Made by a program: the position numbers and the translations under genes. Shown here in pieces: positions 1-6,226 of a stretch of 11,152 bases of DNA (position 1 is its first letter; the number at the start of each line of letters is the position of its first letter). Location: contig CAYTZI010000071.1 of NCBI GenBank assembly GCA_964442335.1, positions 1-11,152 on the forward strand. Direction: 5' to 3'. This DNA comes from JBFYTX01 sp964442335 (GTDB lineage Bacteria; Chloroflexota; Dehalococcoidia; Dehalococcoidales; RBG-16-60-22). The notes beneath the pieces were generated by a model, which worked only from the letters and a program-made list of their open reading frames with translations, was not told the DNA's origin and did no database searches.

Positions 1-1156
1 CCGCGCCGGAGACTTTTTTAGCTTTTTTAGTCGCTGAGTTAGAAAGAACGCTATCGATAATCTCAAGTCCGGTAGTAAGCGTCTCCTCGAAGCGTGCCTC
101 TTCAAGCGTGATGACCTTTTCAATGAAGTCCCGCCGCTGCCTGAGCTCGGGATAGACGTGGCCCATTTTCTTCACGGCGGCTTCCGCTATTTCAGAAAGG
201 AAAGGCTTGTCCAGTCCCAGCCTTCGCCCGAACAAAGCCCCGCGGCGCAGGAGGCGGCGCAGCACGTAGCCCCGCCCCTCATTATCAGGCAGAACGCCGT
301 CGGCGATGAGGAAAGCCAGGGCGCGTCCGTGCTCGGCGACCACCCGCATGGCGGTATCGTCATCTTCATTCGCGCCATACTTTTTACCGGTCAGCGCCGC
401 GACGGCCTCCAGGAGCGGGTTAAAGATATCGGTATCGTATATCGAGTCTTTGCCCTGCATTATAGTAACGAGCCTCTCGAGGCCCATGCCGGTATCGATA
501 TTGGGGCGGGGCAGCGGGGTGCGTTTACCCGAATCGTCCTGGTTGTACTGGGTAAAGACGAGGTTCCAGAGCTCGGTGAAGCGGCCGCACTTACAGTTGG
601 GCTTGCAGTCCGCCTTACCACAGCCCTTCTCGACGCCGAAATCGTAGTGAATCTCGCTGCACGGGCCGCACGGCCCCGAACTTCCCGCCGGGCCCCAGAA
701 ATTGTCCTCCTCGCCGAAGCGCAGAATTCTATCCCCGGGAACACCGGTCTTTCGCCAGATTTCAAACGACTCGTCGTCATCGAGGTAAATGGTCACCCAG
801 AGCCTGTCGGGCGGCAGCTTGAGCCGTTCGGTAACGAACTCCCAGCCCCAGGCGATGGCCTCTTTCTTGAAATAGTCGCCGACGCTGAAATTGCCCAGCA
901 TCTCGAAGAAGGTGCAATGGGTGGCATCGCCGACCGACTCTATATCCGAGGTGCGGAAGCACTTCTGGCAGGAGGCGAGACGGCGGGAGGGGGGCGCGGC
1001 TTCCCCGAGGAAATAGGGCTTGACCTGCACCATGCCGGCGTTGGTGAGGAGAAGGGTGGGGTCGCCCACGGGAATAAGGGAGGAGGAGGGAATGACCTTA
1101 TGCCCCTTCTCTTCGAAGAATTTTAAAAACAGCGAACGTTAATCGTCACATATCAC
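1..1156 (-). CDS. alaS: alanyl-tRNA synthetase, N-terminal part, with an in-frame TAA at codon 6
   Basis: Charges tRNA-Ala with alanine in the cytoplasm. Reading the minus strand gives about 380 uninterrupted residues of a class II AlaRS catalytic core: FLKFFEEKGHKVIPSSSL, the GDPTLLLTNAGM region of motif 1, the SCQKCFRTSDIESVGDATH motif 2 region, FFEMLGNFSVGDYF, a Cys-rich insert (four Cys in GCGKADCKPNCKCG), the motif 3 segment DTGMGLERL, and EGRGYVLRRLLRRG. The gene leaves the window at base 1, so the end of the catalytic region, the editing domain and C-Ala are missing. The expected start is the GTG at 1156-1154, 7 nt after a GGAG (1167-1164) and downstream of a good promoter. From it the frame reads M-I-C-D-D-stop-R-S-L-F-L-K-F-F, with TAA at 1141-1139 where the family usually has Leu (as in ELR). 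A single base would restore TTA. No credible start with a ribosome binding site lies between the stop and the conserved core: CTG at 1132 has none, and GTG at 1069 would remove conserved residues. alaS is normally essential, so a sequence error or very recent mutation is likelier than an old pseudogene. Confidence 0.93.
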
Positions 1157-1191
1157 CGGAGCACTCCAAAAAGCCGGATAGACTTACCTAG

Positions 1192-1221
1192 ATTTTAATT
1201 TCAAAGGAAGCAAACTGTCAA
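1192..1221 (-). promoter_or_regulatory. sigma70-type promoter of alaS
   Basis: On the minus strand a perfect -35 TTGACA (1221-1216) is followed by an 18-nt spacer and the -10 hexamer TAAAAT (1197-1192). Transcription would begin near 1185, leaving a leader of about 29 nt before the GTG at 1156, with GGAG at 1167-1164 as ribosome binding site. This gives alaS its own promoter separate from the galU operon. The -35 lies inside the edge of the adjacent hairpin repeat. The hexamers are seen directly; the activity is inferred. Confidence 0.6.
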
Positions 1222-1271
1222 TGATTGAGATTGCCGCGCCTCCGCCTGAGGCGGATGGCTCGCAATGACAG
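1215..1271. repeat. 57-bp hairpin repeat (REP/MITE-like)
   Basis: The segment is bounded by inverted ends CTGTCA (1215-1220) and TGACAG (1266-1271) and has a central stem CCGCC-TGA-GGCGG (about 1242-1254). The minus-strand reading opens GTCATTGCGAG and closes GGCAATCTCA. As I recall, that layout is typical of short palindromic repeats scattered between genes in many environmental bacteria. Only one copy lies in this window, so its repetitive nature is inferred. It sits just past the galU stop, where the hairpin could limit read-through into alaS, but no clear U-tract follows. Its outer end contains the TTGACA used as the alaS -35. Confidence 0.5.
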
Positions 1272-1295
1272 ACAGCCGGTACAGGCTTAGCCAGG

Positions 1296-2156
1296 TCAAA
1301 CCAGTTTTTTCAGGAAGTCCCTGAGGTCGGGGGCGAGGTCGGGGCGCTTTAGAGCCAAAGCGATATTGGCTTTCAGCCAGCCCAGCGGCGTGCCGGTATC
1401 GTGACGCATGCCCCTGCACTCGTAAGCATAAAGCTCCTGCTGCTGGAGGAGCAGGTGGAGGGCATCGGTCACCTGTATCTCGTTGCCGGTGCCGGGCGGG
1501 GTGACTTCCAGGGCATTGAATATCTCCGGCGGCAGGACGTACCTGCCCACGACGCCCAGTCGGGAAGGGGCCCAGGAAGGCTCCGGCTTTTCGACGAGCT
1601 GGAGTATCTGATAGACGTTATCGTCCACCTGTTTGGCCTTGATAATGCCGTACTTGATAGTGTCCTCGTCTTTAACGCGTTCCACGGCGATAACACCCCC
1701 GCCGTATTTTTCATAGGCGGCGACCATGCTCTTCAGGCACGGCTCATCGCTATCGATAATGTCATCGGGGAGGATGACGGCGAAAGGCTCGTCCCCGACT
1801 AGCGGCCGGGCGGTCATTATAGCGTGTCCCAGTCCGAGCTGTTCCTTCTGCCGCACGTAGCAGACATCGACCATTGTGGCGAGGTCGCGCATCTGCTTCA
1901 ATCTCTTTTTATCCGCCTTCCGCTCCAGGAAATGCTCGAGCTCCGGGGAGCGGTCAAAATAGTCTTCCATAGCGGACTTGCCGCGGGCCGTGACCATAAT
2001 TATCTGCGTAATGCCCGAGTCCAGCGCTTCCTCCACGCTATACTGAATCAGGGGCTTATCAACCAGCGGCATCATTTCCTTGGGCAGGGAACGCGTCATG
2101 GGCAGGAACCTGGTGCCGCGCCCGGCCGCGATGATTACAGCCTTACGAACTTTCAT
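1296..2156 (-). CDS. galU: UTP-glucose-1-phosphate uridylyltransferase (UDP-glucose pyrophosphorylase)
   Basis: Makes UDP-glucose and pyrophosphate from UTP and glucose-1-phosphate in the cytoplasm, feeding glycan, glycolipid or envelope synthesis. The 286-residue protein has the usual GalU length. Visible motifs are the nucleotide-binding loop AAGRGTRFLPMT (10-21) followed by LPKEMMPL (24-31), QLGLGHA (106-112) in the uridine pocket, the metal-binding LPDD (129-132), VEKP (188-191), GNEIQVTDA (224-232) and HDTGTPLG (252-259). These set it apart from the related RmlA-type enzymes. The ATG start shares an ATGA overlap with the stop of the upstream kinase, and AAGGAGG lies 8 nt before it (2171-2165). 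It is the last gene of the holA-kinase-galU run. No intrinsic terminator with a U-tract is seen after it; a hairpin repeat follows. Confidence 0.95.
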   Translation of the reverse strand: MKVRKAVIIAAGRGTRFLPMTRSLPKEMMPLVDKPLIQYSVEEALDSGITQIIMVTARGKSAMEDYFDRSPELEHFLERKADKKRLKQMRDLATMVDVCYVRQKEQLGLGHAIMTARPLVGDEPFAVILPDDIIDSDEPCLKSMVAAYEKYGGGVIAVERVKDEDTIKYGIIKAKQVDDNVYQILQLVEKPEPSWAPSRLGVVGRYVLPPEIFNALEVTPPGTGNEIQVTDALHLLLQQQELYAYECRGMRHDTGTPLGWLKANIALALKRPDLAPDLRDFLKKLV

Positions 2157-3151
2157 CTAGTCCGCCTCCTTACCTGTTCGAAAGCGAAAGCAGCCGCGCC
2201 GTAGACCCCGGCCTCGTTGCCGAGACACGCGGTAACGACGCGCACCGCCCGCGAAGATACCGAAAAAGCCCTTTCTTTCACCATGCGCCTGCCCGGCCCG
2301 ATTAGCAAGTCGCCCAGGTCAGACATACCGCCGCCGACGACAATCATCTCCGGGTTGAAGATATTAACGACATTCACCATACCTATCCCCAAATAGTAAG
2401 CCGCCCGCGAAAGAATATCAAGCGCCAGAGCATCGCCGGAAAGGGCGGCTTCCCCCACCTGCTTCGCGGTAACGCTCTCAATATCGCCCCCGACCATGCC
2501 GGCAAGAACGGACTTTTCGCCGCGGCGGAGCCTCTCAACGGCATCCCTCTCCACCGCGCGGCCGGAAGCCAGCATCTCCAGGCAGCCGGTATTGCCGCAG
2601 CCGCACCTGGGGCCGTCGGCAGCGACAGTCATATGGCCGAGCTCACCGGCGGCGCCCACCGCCCCCAGATACAGCTTACCATCAGCGATGATGCCGCCGC
2701 CAATGCCGGTACCCACGGTAAATAATACCATATTGTTTACACCGGCACCCGCCCCGTACCGGTGCTCGCCGAGGGCGGCGGCGCTGGCGTCGTTGACGAG
2801 AAAGGCATCGACGCCGAACCTCTTTTCCATCATATCCGCCAGCGGCACATCCGACCAGTCCGGCAGGTTGGGGGAGGGGGTGACGACCACGCCGCGGGGG
2901 GTATCGATGCCGCCGGCGCAGGCAATGCCGAGCGCGGCGAGCCGGGAGGGGTCAAGACTGTTTTTCTCCATGAACCTGCCCAAAGCCTCACAAAGTCGGG
3001 CGACCACCGCCGAAACGCCGTCTTCGGCGAGAGTGGGACAGGTATCACCTGCCAGCATAGCGCCGTCCGGGCTGATAACGGCCATGGATATCTTGGTCCC
3101 GCCGATATCCACGGCGATAACGGGTCTGCCTCTCTCCCCGGTCTTTTTCAT
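2153..3151 (-). CDS. ROK-family sugar kinase, glucokinase-like
   Basis: Probably phosphorylates glucose or a related hexose with ATP in the cytoplasm. The 332-residue protein has the ROK layout: ATP phosphate loop VAVDIGGTK (12-20), LGIACAGGID (74-83), the sugar-site VNDASAAALGE (119-129) with Asp121 as likely catalytic base, the adenosine segment FTVGTGIGGGII (144-155), GAAGELGH with Glu170 and His173, and the zinc motif C-x-C-G-x(3)-C-x-E with Cys183, Cys185 and Cys190. The zinc motif is typical of ROK sugar kinases. No N-terminal helix-turn-helix is present, so it is an enzyme rather than a ROK repressor. Substrate cannot be read from sequence: glucokinase is favoured by the galU neighbour, but N-acetylmannosamine kinase or fructokinase are alternatives. 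Its ATG overlaps the holA stop as ATGA, and its own stop overlaps the galU start the same way. The ribosome site is weak (GGGAAAG), consistent with coupled translation. Confidence 0.9.
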   Translation of the reverse strand: MKKTGERGRPVIAVDIGGTKISMAVISPDGAMLAGDTCPTLAEDGVSAVVARLCEALGRFMEKNSLDPSRLAALGIACAGGIDTPRGVVVTPSPNLPDWSDVPLADMMEKRFGVDAFLVNDASAAALGEHRYGAGAGVNNMVLFTVGTGIGGGIIADGKLYLGAVGAAGELGHMTVAADGPRCGCGNTGCLEMLASGRAVERDAVERLRRGEKSVLAGMVGGDIESVTAKQVGEAALSGDALALDILSRAAYYLGIGMVNVVNIFNPEMIVVGGGMSDLGDLLIGPGRRMVKERAFSVSSRAVRVVTACLGNEAGVYGAAAFAFEQVRRRTR

Positions 3152-4164
3152 ATTTGACTATACTTTCCCGACGGAATTCCCAGCTCAGCCACAAGTATAT
3201 CCAGGGCGATTTCTCCCTCCATCTTACCTGTCTTTATGGACACGTCCGTCTCCAGCAGACGGTGATAAAGCTCGCGCAGACGGGCCAATGTGTACCTTTC
3301 CGACTGCTCCCAGGCCTTGCGGATAAGAAAATCCGAGTTAAGTCCCAGTTTAGCCTGGATTTCACCGCGGGAACGGCCGCGCGACCGCATTTCCCTGACC
3401 AGAAAGATTATCCTGAGCTGGCGGGCTATCATGTTGAGGAGCTGGACCGGCGCTTCACCACGGCGCAGCAACTGCTGAAGACTCTCCTGGGCGACGCTGA
3501 CGCGGGACTCCAGGACGGCATCGACCAGGGTGAAAATGCTCTCCTCGCGGACAAGGCTTACCACCGATTTGACGTCGGCGTCTTCGATGCGGCGCCCGGC
3601 GGCGTAAAGGACGAGCTTGTCCACCTCGTTCGCCATAGTCCAGAGGTCGCTGCCGACGAACCTGACCATGGTGTTTACCGCCTGCGGGGATACAGAGCCG
3701 CCGGCGTCATTAACGCGGCGCTCCACCCACTGCCTGAGCTGCGCCTGGTTCATCACGGGAAAGGACCGGACCTCAGAGAAGGGCATGAGCTCGCGCAAAA
3801 GCGGGTTCGAGGCTTTGATATCGCCGCCGATAATGACAAGCTCGGCGAAGGGAGGAACGCTCCGGGCGACATCGACCACGCTTTTTATCTCTTCGGAGCG
3901 GTCGGGCGGGCGGGAGGCCTTTCTGCGGGCGTTGCGGCGGGGAGGCTCGAAACGCTCCAGGAGTCCCTCAACGATGACAAGCCGTTTATCGGCAAGGAAA
4001 GGGACGGTTTCGCAGGCGTTACGCAGCTGCTCGGGCGTCACCGTCCTGCCGTCGAAGACAACGGTATTGGACATCACCGCGGTGGGGTCGCCGACAGCTT
4101 TCTTAATGCCTTCAAGCGTCTGACGGAGCGAATAATCGTCGGCGCCGATAAGCACGTGCAGCAA
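3148..4164 (-). CDS. holA: DNA polymerase III, delta subunit
   Basis: The delta subunit is the wrench of the clamp loader: it opens the beta sliding clamp so that it can be placed on primed DNA. The 338-residue protein matches HolA in length and layout. It begins LHVLIGADDYSLRQTLEGIK, has the VPFLADKRLVIVEG segment (54-67), an AAA+-like region with VPPFAELVIIGG (103-114), the lid-like QLRQWVERRV (142-151) and VGSDLWTMANEVDKLVLYA (170-188), then the C-terminal helical collar, with APVQLLNMIARQLR (238-251) and LLETDVSIKTG (303-313). A basic stretch near 76-90 (RRNARRKASRPPDRS) looks like a loop insertion. The start is TTG at 4164, 7 nt after GGAGG (4176-4172); an ATG at 4169 is in another frame. 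It is first in the operon and overlaps the kinase by ATGA. I see no reason to doubt the family. Confidence 0.92.
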   Translation of the reverse strand: MLHVLIGADDYSLRQTLEGIKKAVGDPTAVMSNTVVFDGRTVTPEQLRNACETVPFLADKRLVIVEGLLERFEPPRRNARRKASRPPDRSEEIKSVVDVARSVPPFAELVIIGGDIKASNPLLRELMPFSEVRSFPVMNQAQLRQWVERRVNDAGGSVSPQAVNTMVRFVGSDLWTMANEVDKLVLYAAGRRIEDADVKSVVSLVREESIFTLVDAVLESRVSVAQESLQQLLRRGEAPVQLLNMIARQLRIIFLVREMRSRGRSRGEIQAKLGLNSDFLIRKAWEQSERYTLARLRELYHRLLETDVSIKTGKMEGEIALDILVAELGIPSGKYSQI

Positions 4165-4191
4165 ATTGCATCCTCCGAAAAAGACTATACC

Positions 4192-4220
4192 ATTCTACCA
4201 TAACCGCGGGCGGGGGTTAA
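4192..4220 (-). promoter_or_regulatory. possible promoter of the holA-kinase-galU operon
   Basis: On the minus strand TTAACC (4220-4215, four of six matches to -35) is separated by 17 nt from TAGAAT (4197-4192, five of six matches to -10). It would start transcription near 4185, about 20 nt before the TTG start of holA, with GGAGG in between. The spacer is very GC-rich. It is the best candidate in a short divergent region but is not strong. Confidence 0.4.
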
Positions 4221-4222
4221 TG

Positions 4223-4251
4223 TTGACAAAACGGCGCCGTTGCGGAATAAT
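4223..4251 (+). promoter_or_regulatory. promoter of the small-gene/ychF unit
   Basis: A perfect -35 TTGACA (4223-4228), a 17-nt spacer and AATAAT (4246-4251, five of six matches to TATAAT) point rightward. Transcription would begin near 4258, giving a leader of about 49 nt before the ATG at 4307. It lies back to back with the candidate holA promoter. The spacer and the -10 are embedded in two perfect dyads, listed separately. Confidence 0.6.
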
Positions 4252-4258
4252 CGCAACG
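4231..4258. promoter_or_regulatory. operator-like dyads over the promoter
   Basis: Two perfect symmetric elements overlap the promoter core. ACGGCGCCGT (4231-4240) is a 10-bp palindrome inside the spacer. CGTTGCG (4238-4244) and CGCAACG (4252-4258) are 7-bp inverted arms around a 7-nt centre that contains the whole -10 hexamer. A dimeric repressor bound there would block RNA polymerase. The symmetry is seen directly; the role is inferred and no regulator gene lies nearby. Confidence 0.35.
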
Positions 4259-4306
4259 AGAGACCGATACACGGGCTTTACTACCGCTGAATCGAGAGGT
4301 GAAACG

Positions 4307-4546
4307 ATGCCGGACGACCGATTGGAAGAAAACGTAAGCGACGAACTGAAAAAGCTGGCCAGCATCGCCACGGACATGCAGCTCGCCAACAAGCTCAGGA
4401 TTCAGGCGATTAACCAGCTCGGCATAATGGCCTCCCACGAATCGCTGCTGGTGCTGCTGAACCTCGCCGCCAACGACAAACTGAACGTCGACGAGAGGGA
4501 ACTAGCTCTCAAGAAAGCCCACGACATCGTTAAGAAAGGCCGCTGA
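4307..4546 (+). CDS. small helical protein, unknown function (HEAT-like)
   Basis: A 79-residue, charged, cytoplasmic-type protein without signal peptide or membrane segment. I do not recognise a named family. After an acidic N-terminus (MPDDRLEENVSDELKKL) it appears to form three or four amphipathic helices. The stretch NKLRIQAINQLGIMASHESLLVLLNLAANDK followed by VDERELALKKAHDIVKKG looks like one or two HEAT/armadillo-type helical hairpins, which suggests a protein-binding role. The ATG at 4307 follows GAGAGGTG (4293-4300) at good spacing. An upstream in-frame ATG at 4166 is rejected because it would place the promoter inside the gene. It ends 29 bases before ychF with no terminator between, so both are likely on one transcript. 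Function is not inferred beyond this. Confidence 0.8.
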   Translation: MPDDRLEENVSDELKKLASIATDMQLANKLRIQAINQLGIMASHESLLVLLNLAANDKLNVDERELALKKAHDIVKKGR

Positions 4547-4575
4547 AAACTTCTAGCCAATGCCCGGGAGCGCTC

Positions 4576-5679
4576 ATGAGCATTAATACCGGCATCATCG
4601 GACTTGCGCAGAGCGGCAAGACGACCGTTTTCAACGCTCTCACGGGGGGAAAAGTCGAGGCAGCCCACGCGGGGGCCGGTCTTTCGCCGCATATCGGCAT
4701 CGCCAGAGTGCCCGAACCGCGCCTTAAAACCCTCGAAGGCATACTGCATCCGCAAAAAATAACGCCGGTCGAAGCCAGATACACGGACGTCGGCGCTTCC
4801 GTAAAAACGCTGGCGCAGGACAAAGGGCTGGGCGGACAGCTCCTGAACCAGCTCAGCGCGGTGGACACGCTCATATGCGTGGTGCGCGCCTTTAAAGACG
4901 ACAGCGTGCCCCACCCGCAGGGAAGCCTGGACGTTAAAAGGGACATCGCCACTCTGAACATGGAACTCGTCTTCTCCGACCTCTCCATAATGGAAAGAAG
5001 GCTGGAGAAAATCGAGGCCTCGATGAAAAGCGCCAAACCCGGCGAACGGCAGGGCTTCCTCCAGGAGAAAGAAACACTGGCCCGTTTCCAGGAAGAGCTG
5101 GAAAAGGACATGCCGTTACGGGAGCTCCCGATAGATTCCGTGGAGGCAAGGTATGTCACCAACTACCAGTTCCTCACGGCCAAGCCGCTGCTGGTGGTCG
5201 TCAACATCGGGGAGGAGCAGCTGGCGGACGCGGTCGCTCTGGAAGCGGAGCTGGCCGGAGAGCGCCCGGGGGCGAAAAGCCGCGTCATAGCCCTCTGTGG
5301 CAAGCTCGAGGCGGAGCTGGCGCAGCTCGATGAAAGCGCGGCGCAGGAGTTCCGCGCCGACTACGGGATTAAAGAATCGGGGCTGGAGAGGACAATCAAG
5401 GCATCCTACGAGCTGTCCGACCTGATAACGTTTTTCACGATAGCCTCCGGCGAGGTCAGGGCGTGGTCGATAAAGAAGGGCACGACCGCTCTCAAAGCTG
5501 CCGGGAAAATCCACACGGACATGGAGAGGGGATTTATCCGGGCGGAGGGGATAAGCTTTGACGAACTCGTAAAGTGCGGCAACATCCCCGAAGCAAAGAA
5601 AAAGGGACTGCTGCGACTAGAAGGCAAGGAATACATAGTGCAGGACGGCGATATTATCACTTTTCTTTTCAACGTATAG
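4576..5679 (+). CDS. ychF: YchF/OLA1-family P-loop NTPase with TGS domain
   Basis: YchF proteins are Obg-related NTPases that prefer ATP in the characterised members, bind ribosomes and are linked to stress and redox responses. The 367 residues match the family length. The Walker A loop is GLAQSGKTT (9-17), where most homologues read GLPNVGKST. DVGA (71-74) stands where DIAG is usual, so the G3 glycine is displaced. KGLGGQLLNQLSAVDTLICVVRAF (83-106) follows family pattern, as does a coiled-coil arm near 137-178. The base-recognition loop is NIGE (210-213), the NxxE form associated with ATP preference. The C-terminal TGS-like domain carries GFIRAEGISFDELVKCGN (319-336) and LRLEGKEYIVQDGDIITFLFNV (346-367), a strong YchF signature. 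The ATG has GGGAG 5 nt upstream (4566-4570). It is probably cotranscribed with the preceding small gene; its 3' end overlaps the convergent nfeD-like gene by 11 bases. Confidence 0.92.
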   Translation: MSINTGIIGLAQSGKTTVFNALTGGKVEAAHAGAGLSPHIGIARVPEPRLKTLEGILHPQKITPVEARYTDVGASVKTLAQDKGLGGQLLNQLSAVDTLICVVRAFKDDSVPHPQGSLDVKRDIATLNMELVFSDLSIMERRLEKIEASMKSAKPGERQGFLQEKETLARFQEELEKDMPLRELPIDSVEARYVTNYQFLTAKPLLVVVNIGEEQLADAVALEAELAGERPGAKSRVIALCGKLEAELAQLDESAAQEFRADYGIKESGLERTIKASYELSDLITFFTIASGEVRAWSIKKGTTALKAAGKIHTDMERGFIRAEGISFDELVKCGNIPEAKKKGLLRLEGKEYIVQDGDIITFLFNV

Positions 5680-6082
5680 AAACGGCGCCGCGGCGGCGCA
5701 CGAAAAGCTTCAGGCCCTGCTCACTCACCACCACGATATATTCACCCACTTCGATATCGCCCTCATTCGATTTAGCGCTCCAGAGCTCGCCTTTAATCCG
5801 CACCAGGCCTTCAGGCGCCAGGCGGCTGGCGACCCTGCCCACCGCCCCCACCATCGAGGGCAACCCTACCGCCGCCTGCTTTTTAAGCGTGTGCGTGGTA
5901 AAAACAAAAAGCCAGAGGCTGAAAGCCGCCCAGACTATCATAGCGCCGATAAGGACCGATAGAGGCAGCTCGATATTGAACTCCGGCAACAGAAACCGCC
6001 AGATGACCCAGATAGCCACCTCCTCCGTAGCGGTGCTGATAACGGCCACGACCAGCCGGGCCGAAGTGAGTTTTTTATCCAT
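5669..6082 (-). CDS. NfeD-domain membrane protein
   Basis: A 137-residue protein with two predicted membrane helices (about 9-31 and 41-62) followed by a soluble C-terminal domain (about 74-130). The soluble part, GLPSMVGAVGRV...APEGLVRIKGELWSA...IEVGEYIVVVSEQGLKLFV, has the pattern of the NfeD OB-fold: paired glycines, then V-x-I-x-G-E-x-W, then a G-L-x-L strand. NfeD proteins often pair with SPFH/stomatin-type proteins or a membrane serine protease in membrane quality control. Here it stands alone and lacks the ClpP-like protease part of long NfeD proteins. The ATG at 6082 has no Shine-Dalgarno, and a TATAAT lies only 11 nt upstream, so the message may be leaderless. It converges on ychF with an 11-base overlap and diverges from rpoB. 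Domain call is good; partner unknown. Confidence 0.83.
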   Translation of the reverse strand: MDKKLTSARLVVAVISTATEEVAIWVIWRFLLPEFNIELPLSVLIGAMIVWAAFSLWLFVFTTHTLKKQAAVGLPSMVGAVGRVASRLAPEGLVRIKGELWSAKSNEGDIEVGEYIVVVSEQGLKLFVRRRGAVSIR

Positions 6083-6093
6083 GTCAATAAAGT

Positions 6094-6099
6094 ATTATA
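6094..6099 (-). promoter_or_regulatory. possible -10 element of the nfeD-like gene
   Basis: A perfect TATAAT reads leftward here, 11 nt before the ATG at 6082. Transcription would begin about 5 nt before the start codon, implying a leaderless or nearly leaderless message. No recognisable -35 is found at 16-19 nt upstream. TATAGT (6119-6114) is a second candidate that would give a leader of about 27 nt. The region is AT-rich, so chance matches are likely. Confidence 0.3.
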
Positions 6100-6151
6100 T
6101 AATAAATACAGGGACTATATTTTAACTCCCGATAAAAAAGTTTAAAAAACG

Positions 6152-6169
6152 GTTAAAAAAATTTTTAAC
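6152..6169. repeat. perfect AT-rich inverted repeat upstream of rpoB
   Basis: GTTAAAAA and TTTTTAAC form 8-bp perfect arms around AA. The repeat lies about 28 bp upstream of the rpoB -35, following other A-runs (6133-6149). It may be an upstream A-tract activating region, a protein site, or a weak bidirectional terminator. Its GC content is too low for a strong intrinsic terminator. Confidence 0.4.
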
Positions 6170-6197
6170 GATACCGGGGATAAACGCGGTTCCGGAC

Positions 6198-6226
6198 TTG
6201 ACAAGAACAGATAATAGTGATATCCT
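6198..6226 (+). promoter_or_regulatory. sigma70-type promoter of rpoBC
   Basis: A perfect TTGACA (6198-6203) and TATCCT (6221-6226, four of six) are 17 nt apart. The predicted transcript starts near 6233 and carries a leader of about 145 nt before the rpoB ATG. A-rich tracts upstream would suit the alpha subunit C-terminal domain. No strong hairpin or recognised riboswitch was found in the leader; the only stem noticed is CTGG/CCAG near 6330-6350, which is too short to weigh. Confidence 0.55.

Noticed and set aside
595..650. Cys-rich stretch in AlaRS as a separate zinc domain
   Set aside because: Similar Cys-containing inserts are, as I recall, common at this position in bacterial AlaRS, so it is not unusual.
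158..1126. Plus-strand open frame of 322 codons
   Set aside because: Antisense to the alaS catalytic core, which reads cleanly on the minus strand with all class II motifs.
3154..4203. Plus-strand open frame of 349 codons
   Set aside because: Antisense to holA; the minus frame gives a coherent HolA protein with a ribosome binding site.
4166..4306. Longer N-terminus for the small helical protein from an ATG at 4166
   Set aside because: It would span the promoter and dyads and overlap the holA ribosome site; the extra residues look non-coding.
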